Assembly: GCF_947179165.1 (NCBI RefSeq)
Contig: NC_077245.1
Coordinates: forward strand, 18,074,740-18,138,739
Length of the DNA stretch: 64,000 bases
Origin: Solanum dulcamara
Lineage: Eukaryota > Streptophyta > Magnoliopsida > Solanales > Solanaceae
Direction of reading: 5' to 3'
The notes below the pieces were generated by a model that made no database searches, was not told the origin of the DNA, and worked only from the letters and a program-made list of their open reading frames with translations. This document shows, in pieces, positions 48,443-59,938 of this stretch; position 1 is the first letter of the stretch, and every line of letters begins with the position of its first letter. The position numbers were made by a program, and so were the translations under genes.

Positions 48443-51400
48443 ATGTTTTTTCTAGCAAAATTGTTACTTATTTTATTTCTTACAATGCATTTTTATTTTA
48501 TGAAGATAAATAAATTTTATCAGTCTTCAATTGGATTCAAGATGAATAATGGAGATATGTGTCTTTTGGATAGTGCCACAACTCATACGATATTAAAAGA
48601 AAAGAAATATTTCTGTCATTTGATTATGAAAAAGGCCTATGTCAATACAATATCTGGTAGTACAAAATTAATTGAAGGCTCTGAAAAAGCGGTCTTATTA
48701 CTACCTGGAGGAACGATATTGGTAATTGATAATGCATTGTATTGTAGTAAGTCTCAAGAAACTTGTTAAGTTTCAAGGTTATTCGCCAAAATGGCTATCA
48801 TATTGAGACTGCAAATGAAGGAAAGGTTAAATACCTTTATATTACTACAATAAATATGGAGAAGAAAATTGTGCACAAAAAATTACCTGCACTTTCTTCT
48901 GGGTTGTACCATACAAATATTGGTACTGTTGAATCACATGCCATTGTAAACAAAAGGTTTACTGATTCTAATGATTTTATCATTTGGCATGACCGGTTGG
49001 GCCATCCCGGTTATAATATGATGCGCAGAATTATTGAGAATTCACATGGTCACACTTTGAAGAATCAGAAAATTCTTCAATCTAAGGAATTCTCTTGTGT
49101 TGCTTGTTCTCAGGGAAAACTGATTATCAAACCATCAGCAACTAAGATTGAGATTGAATCTCCTGCGTTTCTGGAACGTATACAGGGTGATATGTGTGGG
49201 CCAATTCACCCTTCATGTGGACCATTTAAATATTATATGGTCTTGATAGATGCATCTACAAGATGGTCACATGTGTGCTTATTATCAACTCGCAACATGG
49301 ATTTTGCGAGATTGTTAGCTCAAATTATAAGGTTAAGAGCACAATTTCCAAATTATGCAATAAAAACAATTCGTCTTGATAATGCTGGTGAATTCACATC
49401 TCAATCATGTAATGATTATTGTATGTCAGTTGGAATAAAAGTTGAGCATCCGGTCGCTCATGTACATACTCAAAATAGTCTAGCAGAATCATTGATTAAA
49501 CGCCTCCAATTGATAGCTAGACCATTGCTAATGAGGACAAAACTTCCTATTTCAATATGGGGGCATGCTATTTTGCATACAGCAGCACTTGTGCGCATAA
49601 GGCCAACAAATTATCATGAATTTTCCCCATTACAGTTGGCGTTTGGAAGGGAGCCAAATATATCCCATCTTAGAATATTTGGATGTGCGGTATATGTCCC
49701 AATTGCTCCACGGCACCGCACAAAGATGGGTCCCCAAAGAAGGTTGGGAATATATGTTGGGTATGAATCTCCTTCTATTATAAAATATCTGGAACCTATG
49801 ACTGGAGATTTATTTACGGCAAGATTCGTTGATTGTCATTTTGATGAATCAGTATACCCAACATTAGGGGGAGAACATAAGCAATTGAAAAATGAGATAG
49901 ATTGGAATTCATTGTCACTATCTCATTTAGATCCTCGAACAAATCAATGTGAGCAAGAAGTTCAAAAGATGATTTATTTGCAGAATATTGCAAATCAACT
50001 GCCGGATGCATTTACTAACCTTCCACGGGTTACTAAATCGCATATCCCAGCTGCTAATGCTCAAGTTCGAGTTGATGTCCCGGTAGGACAACGTGTTCAG
50101 GCAAATGAGTCTAAACCACGCTTAAAACGTGGAAGACCATTTGGTTCCAAAGATAAAAATCCTCGAAAAAAGAAAAGGAATAAATGAGCAAGATGATCAT
50201 AATTTGGAGGCGAGTGCTCAAGAAGAGCCCAGAGACACAACAAATGGTGATACCACCAAGGAGGTCCAAGTACCTGAAAATAATGAGAATGAAGAAATTT
50301 CAATAAGTTATGTCTCGCCAGGAAAACGGTGGAACCGAAATGATATTGTGGTCGATAATATTTTTGCTTATAATGTTGCCATTGAAATAATGCAACAAGA
50401 TAAGGATCTTGAACCAAAATCTGTCGATGAATGCAGACAGAGAAATGATTGGCCAAGATGGAAGATGCAATTCAAGCAGAGTTAACTTCACTTGAAAAAC
50501 GTGAAGTTTTCGGATCAATAGTTCGAACACCTGAAGGTGTCAAGCCAGTAGGGCACAAATGGGTTTTTGTGCGTAAACGAAATGAAAAGGGTGAAGTAGT
50601 AAGATATAAAGCACGACTTATAGCCCAAGGTTTTTCGCAAAGACCTGGCATTGACTATATGAAAACATATTACCCTGTGGTGGATGCAATTACTTTCAGG
50701 TATCTAATGAATTTGGCAGTTCATGAAAAACTTGAAATGCACTTAATGGACGTGGTCACTGTCTATTTATATGGCTCATTGGACCACGACATTTTTATGA
50801 AAATTCCCGAAGGGTTCAAAAATCCTTGTACGGGTTGAAACAATCAGGGCGAATGTGGTACAATCGTCTTAGCGAATATTTGCTAAAAGAAGGATATAAA
50901 AATGATCCAATTTGCCCTTGTGTCTTTATGAGAAGGTCTGGATCTGAATTTGTCATAATAGCAGTATATGTTGATGATTTGAATTTTATTGGAACTCCGG
51001 AAGAACTTTCAAAGGCAGTAAAATGTCTGAAAAAGGAGTTTGAAATGAAAGACCTTAGAAAGACAAAATTTTGTCTTCGTCTACAAATTGACATTTTACA
51101 AATGGGATATTTGTCCATCAATCAACATATACTGAAAATATTTTAAAGAGATTTTATATGGATAAAGCACACCCATTGAGTACTCCAATGGTTGTGAGAT
51201 CTCTTGATATTAATACAGATCCGTTTCGACCTTATGAAAATGATGAAGAACTTATTGGTGCTGAAATACCATACATTAGTGCAATTGGTGCATTAATGTA
51301 TCTTGCCAACAATTCTAGACCAGATATAGCTTTCTCAGTAAACTTGTTAGCAAGATTTAGTTCTTCACCAACACACAGACACTGGAATGGAATTAAGCAT

Positions 51401-51967
51401 ATATTCAGATACCTTCGAGGTACCATTGATATGGGATTGTTTTACTCAAATGATTCCACGTCACAATTGATCGGTTATGCAGATGCGGGATATTTATCTG
51501 ATCCCCATAAAGGTCGATCGCAAACAGGCTATTTATTTACATGTGGTGGTACAGCTATATCATGGCGTTCAACAAAGCAAACTATGGTTGCCACTTCCTC
51601 AAATCATGCAGAGATAATAGCCATTCATGAAGCAAGTCGAGAATGTGTTTGGTTAAGATCAATAACTGAACACATTCAAGAAACATGTGGTCTTTGTTTG
51701 ACAAAAGACGCTCCAACAATATTGTATGAAGACAATGTTGCATGTATAGCTCAACTGAAGGGAGGATACATCAAAGGAGACAGAACAAAACATATTTCAC
51801 CAAAATTCTTTTTCACTCATGATCTTCAAAAGAAGGGTGAAATAGATGTCCAACAAATTCGTTCAAGTGACAATTTGGCAGATATGTTCACCAAAGCATT
51901 GCCAACTTCAACCTTTAAGAAAATGAGATACAAAATTGGAATGCGTCGTCTTCGAGATATTAAGTGA
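48443..51967 (+). pseudogene. Copia pol: protease, integrase, RT, RNase H
   Basis: Protease shows LLDSATTHTIL (about 48570). Integrase (48763-50187, one long open frame of 474 residues) has HDRLGHPG and CVACSQGK (the HHCC zinc site), the core Asp in GDMCGPIHP and LIDASTRWSH, and the Glu in NSLAESLIKR, and ends with a basic tail. RT (50449-51146) keeps AVYVDDLNF, but the frame breaks near 50820 where about 40 bp before LKQSGRMWYNR are missing, and again near 51146. RNase H (51158-51967) has GYADAGYLSDP and ends with the family tail. The first 25 codons after 48443 look like spacer and are probably not part of the protein. Confidence 0.88.
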
Positions 51968-52251
51968 TATTTTCATCAGGGGGAGCAAAATACGCGCTGT
52001 ACTCTTTTTCCCTTAGTCAAGGTTTTGCCCCACTGGGTTTTTCTGATAAGGTTTTTAATGAGGCAGCACTCAAGGCGTATTATCAGATGTGTGTACTCTT
52101 TTTCCTTCATTAGGCTTTTTCTCACTGGGTTTTTCCTAATAAGGTTTTAACGAGGCACAACATCTATGGATGTTCAAAATAACAATGTATATTACTTTAT
52201 TTTTTGTAAAGTTTTAACGAGACACATTTCTCGTGGACATCCAAGGGGGAG
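51968..52251 (+). repeat. Direct repeats before the purine tract
   Basis: The non-coding 3' region repeats the words TGTACTCTTTTTCC, CTGGGTTTTTC and AAGGTTTT-AACGAGGCA two to three times, at about 51998-52075, 52090-52160 and 52208-52225. It ends at the polypurine tract CCAAGGGGGAG. This repeat region is characteristic of the family; its role is unknown to me. Confidence 0.75.
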
Positions 52252-52526
52252 TATTATCAACCAAGTAAAATGGTTGTCCACTTTACAATGGTGGATAGTC
52301 CATTTACTTTTTAAGTGGGTAAATTGCCCACTAATATTTTCCTCCACTTGTAAATATGGCTATAAATATAGCCTTAAACTTCAATGTAAAAACACACAAA
52401 ACACATAAAAGAAGAGAATTACTATTACTCTCTCTATATTACTACTCTCTCTATTAATACTTTCTATATACATATTCTCTTGTTCTTCTTCCTTTATAAA
52501 ATTGTCAAGTTAGTTAATTTATAACA
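52252..52526 (+). repeat. 3' LTR of the young copia element
   Basis: Same 275-bp sequence as 46465-46739 with three transitions. It follows a purine tract and ends at the duplication TGAGT. Confidence 0.9.
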
Positions 52527-52554
52527 TGAGTTATGTTTTCACCAGAGAATATAT
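52527..52554. other. 28-bp host remnant between two copia elements
   Basis: TGAGTTATGTTTTCACCAGA and the following bases to TATAT are host (mTERF intron) sequence caught between the two insertions, including one target duplication of each. Confidence 0.75.
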
Positions 52555-53309
52555 TGTTGGGCTATGATCCATGTTCCAGCCAAAGGCCCATGGCCTAATC
52601 CTTTTTGTAAAAGGATTGAAATAATTTTCCTAATTTGGTTGCCAATTCTATTTGAAAAAAGATTGGAATAATTCTCCTAATTTGGTTGTCAATTCTATTT
52701 GGAAAAGGATTGGAATTATAATCCTATTTGGAGTTGGTTTTTGCTTTAGGAAAAAGTATCACTCTATAAATAGGATGATTTGAGAGAATTATGAAGATTG
52801 TTCATTGGTAATGTCTTTGATAAACATTAGGCACATAAGAGAGGTTTTTGAGAGAGCTTTCAACAAGAGAGAAGAGAGAAGAAAAGAGTGTTTTCCGCAA
52901 CAGTTTTGTCTCTCCGATCAGCAATCTTCAAATTGCGTTTTCCGATTCATTAACCGTTGGATCGGGCTGAAATTTTTACAGAGTGTTCCTAACATCTTAG
53001 TGTTTAATTTGAACGGTGAAGATCGGATTTGAAGGTCAGAAACATCCTGTTTTAGGTCCCGAACAGTAGCTCTGTTTTGGGTGATTTTCTTCCTATTACT
53101 TTTGTTGGTGTAGCTATTGCTTCTCCTTTGCTTGGCAATTATTATGTAGCCATTTAGAAGAATATTTGTAACCCTCTTATTGTTATAGTGGAGCAATTCG
53201 GATTTCAAAGATTCCGTGGTTGTTACCTTTGACTTGAAGGGTTTTTCCACGTTAAATTTGGTGTTATTTATTTTCTCTATTTTCGGGTTTGCGTCCTTCC
53301 GTCATAACA
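52555..53309 (+). repeat. 5' LTR of the Tnt1-like element, with internal duplication
   Basis: TGTTGGGCTATGATCC...GTCATAACA. A CTATAAATAG box is at about 52772. Upstream of it, a unit of about 48 bp (CCTAATTTGGTTG, CCAATTCTATTTG, AAAGATTGGAATAATT) is tandemly repeated at 52632-52725. Confidence 0.92.
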
Positions 53310-53311
53310 AG

Positions 53312-53323
53312 TGGTATCAGAGC
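53312..53323 (+). other. tRNA-Met primer binding site
   Basis: TGGTATCAGAGC, a perfect match to the tRNA-Met type site, 2 bp after the 5' LTR. Confidence 0.9.
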
Positions 53324-53361
53324 TTTGGTTATCTATCAAGGATTTTTTGATAGAGGGTAAT

Positions 53362-56300
53362 ATGAGCAAAATGGTGTGTTTAAATGGTAGTAACTACAAC
53401 ATATGAAAGAGAAAGATGAAAGATTTATTATTCGTGAAAAAGATGCATCTTCCCGTTTTTGCTGCTCATAAACCCGAGAATGTGACAGATAAAAATTGAG
53501 ATTTTGAGCACCAACAAATTTGTGGATATATAAGAGAATGGGTTGAAGATAATGTTCGCACGCATATTGTGAATGAGACACATGCTAGAACATTGTGGGA
53601 AAAGTTGGAGATGCTTTACGCTTCAAAAACTGACAATAACAAGTTGTTTTTGCTAAAGCAATTGATGACCTTTAAATACAAGGAGGGCAGTTCTATTCTT
53701 GATCACATAAATGATTTTCAAGGTGTTCTTGATCAGTTGTCAGGATTGAGTGTCAATTTTGATAATGAAATACAAGGGCTTTGGCTTCTTAATACTCTAC
53801 CAGATTCTTGGGAAACTCTTCGAGTTTCTTTAACAAATTCTGCTCCCGGTGGTAAGGTTATTATGAAATATGCAAAAAGTGGTGTGTTGAATGAAGAAGT
53901 CAGAAGAAGATCTCAAGGCACATCCTCACATTCAGACGTTCTCTTTACAGAAGATTGAGGGAGAGATAAAACAAGAGGTTCGAGAAGTAGAGAAAAAAGT
54001 AGAAGTAAGTCAAGATCCAAGTATCAAAATGTTTCATGTCATCATTGTGGAAAGAAAGGACATATTAAAAGATTTTGTAATAAGTTGAAGCAAGACCTCA
54101 GAGAAGGAAAGAAAGAAGAAAATAATGGCGACAATGTTGTTGCTATTGTCCAAGATGACCTTCTCTTTGCTTGTGATAAAAATGTCATCAATTTTGTATC
54201 TCAGGATATAAGTTGGATAGTAGATTCCGGAGCTACATCGCATATCACACCGAGGAAAGACTTCTTTTCATCTTATACTCCTGTTAATTCCGGCGTGTTA
54301 AAGATGGGTAATGCTGGTGAGGTTAAGGTGCTTGGTGTTGGCACGGTTTGTTTGAAGACCAATCTTGGTACAACGTTAGTCCTTCAGAATGTCAAGCACG
54401 CTCCAGACATTCCTTTGAATTTGATCTCTGTAGGACAACTAAATGATGATGGCTACCATAATGACTTGTTCAATGGCCAATTGAAGCTCACCAAAGGCTC
54501 ATTGATTGTAGCTCGCGGAAGAAAGCATTCAAATTTATACATGACACAAGGATCAATTCTTGGGGACTCTATAAATTTGGTAGAAAGTGAGACTTTATCA
54601 GAATTATGGCACAAGAGACTCAGTCATATGAGCGAGAGGGGGATCACATGTTTGGCTAAGAAGAATTTGCTTGCTGGTGTGAAACAGGCAAAGGTGAAAA
54701 GATGTGTTCATTGCTTAGCTGGGAAACAGAAAAGAGTTTCTTTTCACAGTCATCCTCCTTCAAGAAAGTCTAAACTACTAGAGCTAGTACACTCTGACCT
54801 GTGTGGTCCTTTTAAAGTAAAATCAAAAGGTGGTGCACTTTACTTTGCAACTTTTATTGATGATCATTCTCGCAAGTTGTGCGTATATCCTTTAAAATCC
54901 AAAGATCAAGTACTTGATGTGTTTAAAGAGTTTCAAGCCTTATCTGAGAGACAAACTGGAAAGAAATTAAAATGTATTCGTACTGACAATGGTGGTGAAT
55001 ATATTGGTCCCTTTGACAACTACTGCAAAGCGCAAGGAATTCGTCCTCAGAAGACTCCTACCAAGATGCCTCAATTGAATGGCTTGGCAGAAAGGATGAA
55101 TAGAACTCTTGTTGAGAGACTTAGATGTGTGCTTTCAGAGGCTAAACTTCCAAATTCTTTTTGGGCGAAAGCGCTTAACACTGTTGCTTATGTTATCAAT
55201 TTGTCTCCCACTGTTGTTTTGGATGGTGATGTTCCAAACAGAGTTTGGTTTGCAAAGGATGTCTTCTATGATCACTTGAAAGTCTTTAGGTGTAAAGCTT
55301 GTGTGCATGTTCCAAAAGATGAGAGATCAAAACTGGACATTAAAATGAAGCAGTGCATCTTCATTGGTTATGGTCAAGATGAGTTTGGATATCGCTTTTA
55401 TGATCCGATTTATAAGAAACTTATCAGAAGTCGTGATGTTGTGTTCTTTGAAGACCAAACAATTGAAGATATTAACAAGACTGAGAAACCAATTCTCAGA
55501 TTGATGAGAGCTTCGTTGATGTTGATCCAGTTCCTAGTACTGACACATCTTTTGCACATGAAGGAACGCAAGATACAAATGTCGATGGGGATCAAGATCA
55601 GAATGATCATCAGAGTGTAGAACTTGAAGATGCTCCTAGTAATGATGTTATGCTTGATCATCCACTAACTCATGTTCAAATGACTACTCCAGATGCTCCA
55701 GAAACCTCTTATAGAAGATCTACTAGGGAGAAGCTAAAGTCAACACGTTATTCTCCTAATGAGTATATATTTTTGACTGACATGGGAGAACCTGAAGATT
55801 ATGATAAAGTCATGCTAGATACTCATAGAGATAAGTGGATAGAAGCCATGGAAATGAGATGAAGTCACTTCATGAGAATGGCACATATGAGTTAGTGGAG
55901 TTATCGAAAGGTAAGAAAGCTTTGACAAATAAATGGATCTTCAGAGTAAAGCAAGAGCAACATACATCTGCACCTAGATATAAAGCGAGGTTAGTTGTCA
56001 AAGGCTTTGCCCAGAGAAAGGGTGTTGACTTTGATGAAATTTTCTATCCTGTTGTGAAAATGTTTTCTATTCGCATGGTTCTAGGCTTAGCTGCAAGTCT
56101 AGATTTAGAGGTTGAGCAGATGGATGTCAAGACTGCTTTTCTTCATGGTGATTTAGAAAAAGAAATTTACATGAAGCAACCTGAAGGTTTCGTGGTTAAA
56201 GAAAAAGAAAACTATGTCTGCAAATTGAGAAAGAGCTTGTACGGCTTGAAACAAGCTCCAAGGCAATGGTACTTAAAGTTTGAATCTGTCATTGAAAATC

Positions 56301-57363
56301 AAAGATACAAGAAAACTTCTTCAGATCATTGTGTATTCTTTCAGAAGTTCTCTGATGATGATTTTATTATCTTACTACTTTATGTGGATGATATGCTGAT
56401 TGTTGGCAGAAATAAATCTAGAATTGTATCGCTTAAGAAGGAGTTGAGCAAATCATTTGCAATGAAGGACTTGAGGCCAGCAAAGAAAATTTTAGGCATA
56501 CAAATTCATCGAGACAGAAACAAGGAGTTATCATTATCCCAAAAGCAGTACATTGAGAAGGTACTCAAGAGATTCAATATGACAGAAGCAAAAGTGGTTA
56601 GTACTCCTCTTGCTAAACATTTTAAGTTGAGTACGATCCAGAGTCCATCTAATAATGAAGAGAAGAAGGAGATGTCATCTATTCCATACTCTTCTGCAGT
56701 TGGTAGTTTGATGTATGCTATGGTTTGCACCAGACCAAATATTGCACATGTTGGTACTGTTAGCAGATTTCTTTCTAATCCTGGAAAAGAACATTGGAAT
56801 GCAGTGAAATGGAAACTAAGATATTTGAAGGGCACTTCAGATATGGAGTTGTGCTTTGGTAGTGGCAAGCCTGAACTTGTATGCTACACAGACTCTGATT
56901 TGGGAGGCAATCTTGACAATTCAAAATTCACTTCTGGTTATTTAATCACTTTTGCGGGGGGGGGGGGGGGAGCTATTTCCTGGCAATCTAGACTACAGAA
57001 GTGCATAGCTCTATCCACCACAGAAGCCGAATATATTGCTATCACTGAAGGTGCCAAAGAATTACTTTGGATGAAGGAATTTATGAAAGATCTTGACTTT
57101 GAGCAGTCAAGGTTCATCTTATTCTGTGATAATCAGAGTGTTATTTATCTCACCAAACACTCCACCTTTCATTGTAAGTCCAAGCATATTAGTAGAAAGT
57201 ATCATTGGATCAAAATGGCCGTGGAAGAGAAATTATTTGAGGTTGAGAAGATACACACTCAGAAAATCCTTCAGATATGCTTACTAAAGTGGTGATAGCA
57301 GAAAAACAGGAGTTTTGTACAACAGCGGCAGGCATGAAGCCTGTCAAGAGTTCTTCCGCTTGA
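53362..57363 (+). pseudogene. Tnt1-like gag-pol polyprotein with several lesions
   Basis: Gag starts at 53362 (MSKMVCLNGSNYNI). TGA stops at 53404 and 53497 sit at Trp positions of the family, and another is at 53956. The zinc knuckle CHHCGKKGHIKRFC is at about 54040-54085. A 511-residue open frame (54085-55620) holds protease (WIVDSGATSHIT), the integrase zinc site (HKRLSHM; CVHCLAGK), and core residues in DLCGPFKV, FIDDHSRKL and NGLAERMNRT. Frameshifts follow near 55500, 55850 and 57265. RT (55835 onward) keeps LYVDDMLIVG, and RNase H (from about 56870) has CYTDSDLGGN. A run of 14 G at 56956-56969 adds glycines before AISWQ. The family end ...PVKSSSA is kept in the other frame, up to 57363. 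Confidence 0.9.
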
Positions 57364-57396
57364 AGCCCATTTGGCCCCTTGGCTGGAGGGGGAGTT

Positions 57397-58152
57397 TGTT
57401 AGGCTATGACACATGTTCCAGCCAAAGGCCCATGGCCTAATCCTTTTTGTAAAAGGATTGAAATAATTTTCCTAATTTGGTTGTCAATTCTATTTGGAAA
57501 AGGATTGGAATAATTCTCCTAATTTGGTTGCCAATTCTATTTGGAAAAGGATTGGAATTATAATCTTATTTGGAGTTGGTTTTGGCTTTAGGAAATAGTA
57601 CCTCTATAAATAGGATGATTTGAGAGAATTATGAAGATTGCTCATTGGTAATGTCTTTGATAAACATTAGGCACATAAGAGAGGTTTTTGAGAGAGCTTT
57701 CAACAAGAGAGAAGAGAGAAGAAAAGAGTGTTTTCCGCAACAGTTTTGTCTCTCCGATTAGCAACCTTCAAATTGCATTTTCTGATACATTAACCGTTGG
57801 ATCGGGCTGAAATTTTTACAGAGTGTTCCTAACATCTTAGTGTTTAATTTGAACGGTGAAGATCGGATTTGAAGGTCAGAAACATCCTGTTTTAGGTCCC
57901 GAACAGTAGCTCTGTTTTGGATGTTTTTCTTCCTATTACTTTTATTGGTGTAGCTACTATTGCTTCTCCTTTGCTTGGCAATTATTGTGTAGCCATTTAG
58001 GAGAATATTTGTAACCCTCTTATTATTATAGTGGAGCAATTCGGATTTCAAAGATCCCGTGGTTGTTACCTTCGATTTGAAGGGTTTTTCCACGTTAAAT
58101 TTGGTGTTTTTTATTTTTATTTTTTTCGGGTTTGCGTCCTTCCGTCATAACA
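57397..58152 (+). repeat. 3' LTR of the Tnt1-like element
   Basis: Same layout as 52555-53309, including the tandem duplication upstream of the TATA box and the ...GTCATAACA end. Confidence 0.92.
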
Positions 58153-58794
58153 TATATTAGGGTAATATAGAAGACTAAACAATGAAACATCGTGTAAAAA
58201 ATGAATGATTTATCATTAAAAAAAAAAACTATTCCTCGATTGCAAACTAGTTGTCCGGATATATGAATCCTCAAATAACCATTCCTCAAAAAAACAACGG
58301 CACAGGTATTAAATTAATGCTAGCTATCTGCCTAAGGATCTTTGCTCAGACAGAATCTTAACTAATGGATGGACAAACTTCAAGTCTGATAGACTTGTTT
58401 TAAAATGCAAGGCCAACAATTTGTTTTCAACTTGACAGCATGCAGCCTTTCCAAGATTCAAATCTAAAACCATCAATTGATCCATCAATCAATTTAGGGT
58501 CGGCAATTCATATCTTATTTATATTTATTCTGCACTATTCGACTGCTTTTCAAACCAAAAAGCATGTCAGAGAATTGTTCTTTCCTTCCCAAGATTTCAT
58601 TTCATAGATGATATAGGTGTTTCACCATCATTGACTAGCTGAAGGTTATGTAACATCACAAGTTTACAGAGTAAATGATGAGTAACAAAGAGAACAAAAA
58701 TAAAATTAGTTGATTAATAAATAATACCAATTTACATGCCACTCTTTCAATATTGTCTATTTCAAATTATTTGACTCCATTATATTGATGCTTT

Positions 58795-59005
58795 CTCTTA
58801 CAGCAGTGGTGCTCAGACTATAAGGTGCACCTCGACTATTCCACCAGAAGACCCGCTACCTCCCAGTACAGGTATTGGTAACTTCCACCAAAACTTAAGT
58901 AGATAGAAAAAATCACATAGCGATTTTGTCTCTGCTGAAATTTTAACCCTACTCTCCCATGATTTTCACTCACTTCATTGATAGCATGACCACACTAATG
59001 GGTTC
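58795..59005 (-). mobile_element. tRNA-derived SINE (TS/SolS-like)
   Basis: On the minus strand it opens with AGTGTGGTCATGCTATCAAT (a decayed Pol III A box region), followed by GGAGAGTAGGGTTAAAATTTC (B-box region, one key word GGGTTAAAA). Then come GGGAGGTAGCGGGT and GGTGGAATAGTCGAGGTGCA, which I recognise from Solanaceae SINEs. Many substitutions make it old. The family name is from memory and not certain. Confidence 0.7.
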
Positions 59006-59335
59006 TCTATTAATACAATTATCTATTATCTTTGATGTGTTGTTTTCTCTATCTGATTTTCAACCAATATTGTAATATATTCTCCCATTACTACTTATAA
59101 AATATTTTTGTTATCGAATGTCCCCGAAGAGACCCCTTACTACTAATATATTATAGAAGTCAATTTAACAATGTATACTTTGTACCCATCAAGTACCGTC
59201 ACATAAAATAGGACGTAGTAATAAAGAAGGAAATAGAACATCAAGTGATTAGTTATTTGGATCTAGTGGCCCCAGCTACAACATAGGAATCCTTTTTGAT
59301 AAGGTAAATAGTTTTACTAATGAATGAAAAGGAAA

Positions 59336-59657
59336 TAATGATCAAGAACACACTTGAACATCACTTTTTCACGAGTTTCACACTCCACAATCAGTTGTTC
59401 TCGTTTCTTATCTGAACTATCACTAGTTGTTTCATTTTCCTGCCTGAACTATCACCATCTATGTATTAAAACATGCCTAGTTGAGTAGCTAGTGATAGTA
59501 AAGGTAGGAAAAGGGAAAAGTTGATAGTTGTCCTAATCAGTTTCAAGGTATGTTTTAACACATAGATGATAACAGCTTAGGTAGGAAAAAGAACAACTAA
59601 TAGTTAGAGTGTAAAACTCGTGAAAAAGTGATAGTTCATGAGCGTTTTTGACCATTA
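59336..59657. mobile_element. Foldback MITE (0.32 kb)
   Basis: Long imperfect inverted repeat: the left arm TAATGATCAAGAACACACTT, ATCACTTTTTCACGAGTTT, GTTGTTC mirrors the right arm, whose reverse complement reads TAATGGTCAAAAACGCTCAT, ATCACTTTTTCACGAGTTT, GTTGTTC. The CATCTATGT-TTAAAACAT word appears on both arms. Non-coding. Confidence 0.8.
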
Positions 59658-59817
59658 ACTCAATGAAAAAATCTCATGTTTACGAGCAGCAAGTAGCGAA
59701 TCTGAACGGAAGGATCTTGAGATGAAATGTCACCCGTCGAAACGAAATTAATCACTTAACTGCTTCTAGACAAATACAAAAGACTAGTAAAATGTAACGT
59801 TGAAGTGATACTCACAC

Positions 59818-59938
59818 CAGGAGAGCAGAAGCATGACGCAGAGTTAAAGGTCAACAAAGGAGTAGCAAATGATTTTCCTAGCATCCCTACACCATAAAGC
59901 ATAGGTTGAATGAGTAGATGTAGAGAACATCCCAAGAC
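59818..59938 (-). other. Possible unassigned exon
   Basis: On the minus strand, a TTTTTGTTCAG acceptor and a GTGAGT donor bracket a 121-bp segment with one open phase that would encode a hydrophobic stretch (LGCSLHLLIQPMLYGVGMLG and more). I do not recognise the protein. Splice-like words arise by chance, so this is weak. Confidence 0.15.

Larger units (their letters stand above)
46465..52526 (+). mobile_element. Young Ty1/copia retrotransposon in an mTERF intron
   Basis: LTRs of 275 bp (46465-46739 and 52252-52526) differ at only three positions. The left flank is TGAGC and the right TGAGT, a 5-bp duplication with one mismatch. The element lies antisense to the mTERF gene. A primer site follows the left LTR and a purine tract (CCAAGGGGGAG) precedes the right one. 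Gag and pol are complete in outline but contain stops and frameshifts, and a roughly 600-bp AT-rich spacer separates them. Confidence 0.93.
52555..58152 (+). mobile_element. Tnt1-like Ty1/copia retrotransposon
   Basis: LTRs at 52555-53309 (755 bp) and 57397-58152 (756 bp) are flanked by a perfect duplication TATAT (52550-52554 and 58153-58157). They differ at about 30 positions by eye, so this insertion is older than its neighbour at 46465. The tRNA-Met primer site is at 53312-53323 and a GGAGGGGGAG purine tract precedes the right LTR. Pol resembles the Tnt1-94 / Tork lineage. Stops and frameshifts make it inactive. Confidence 0.93.

Noticed and set aside
50097..50530. Minus-strand frames of 119 and 76 residues
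   Set aside because: They are antisense to the integrase tail/RT start of the young copia pol, which has clear domain motifs on the plus strand.
52805..53250. Open frames on both strands, with a related one at 57758-58093
   Set aside because: They sit in the two LTRs of the Tnt1-like element; the similarity reflects the LTR pair. A short leader peptide cannot be fully excluded.
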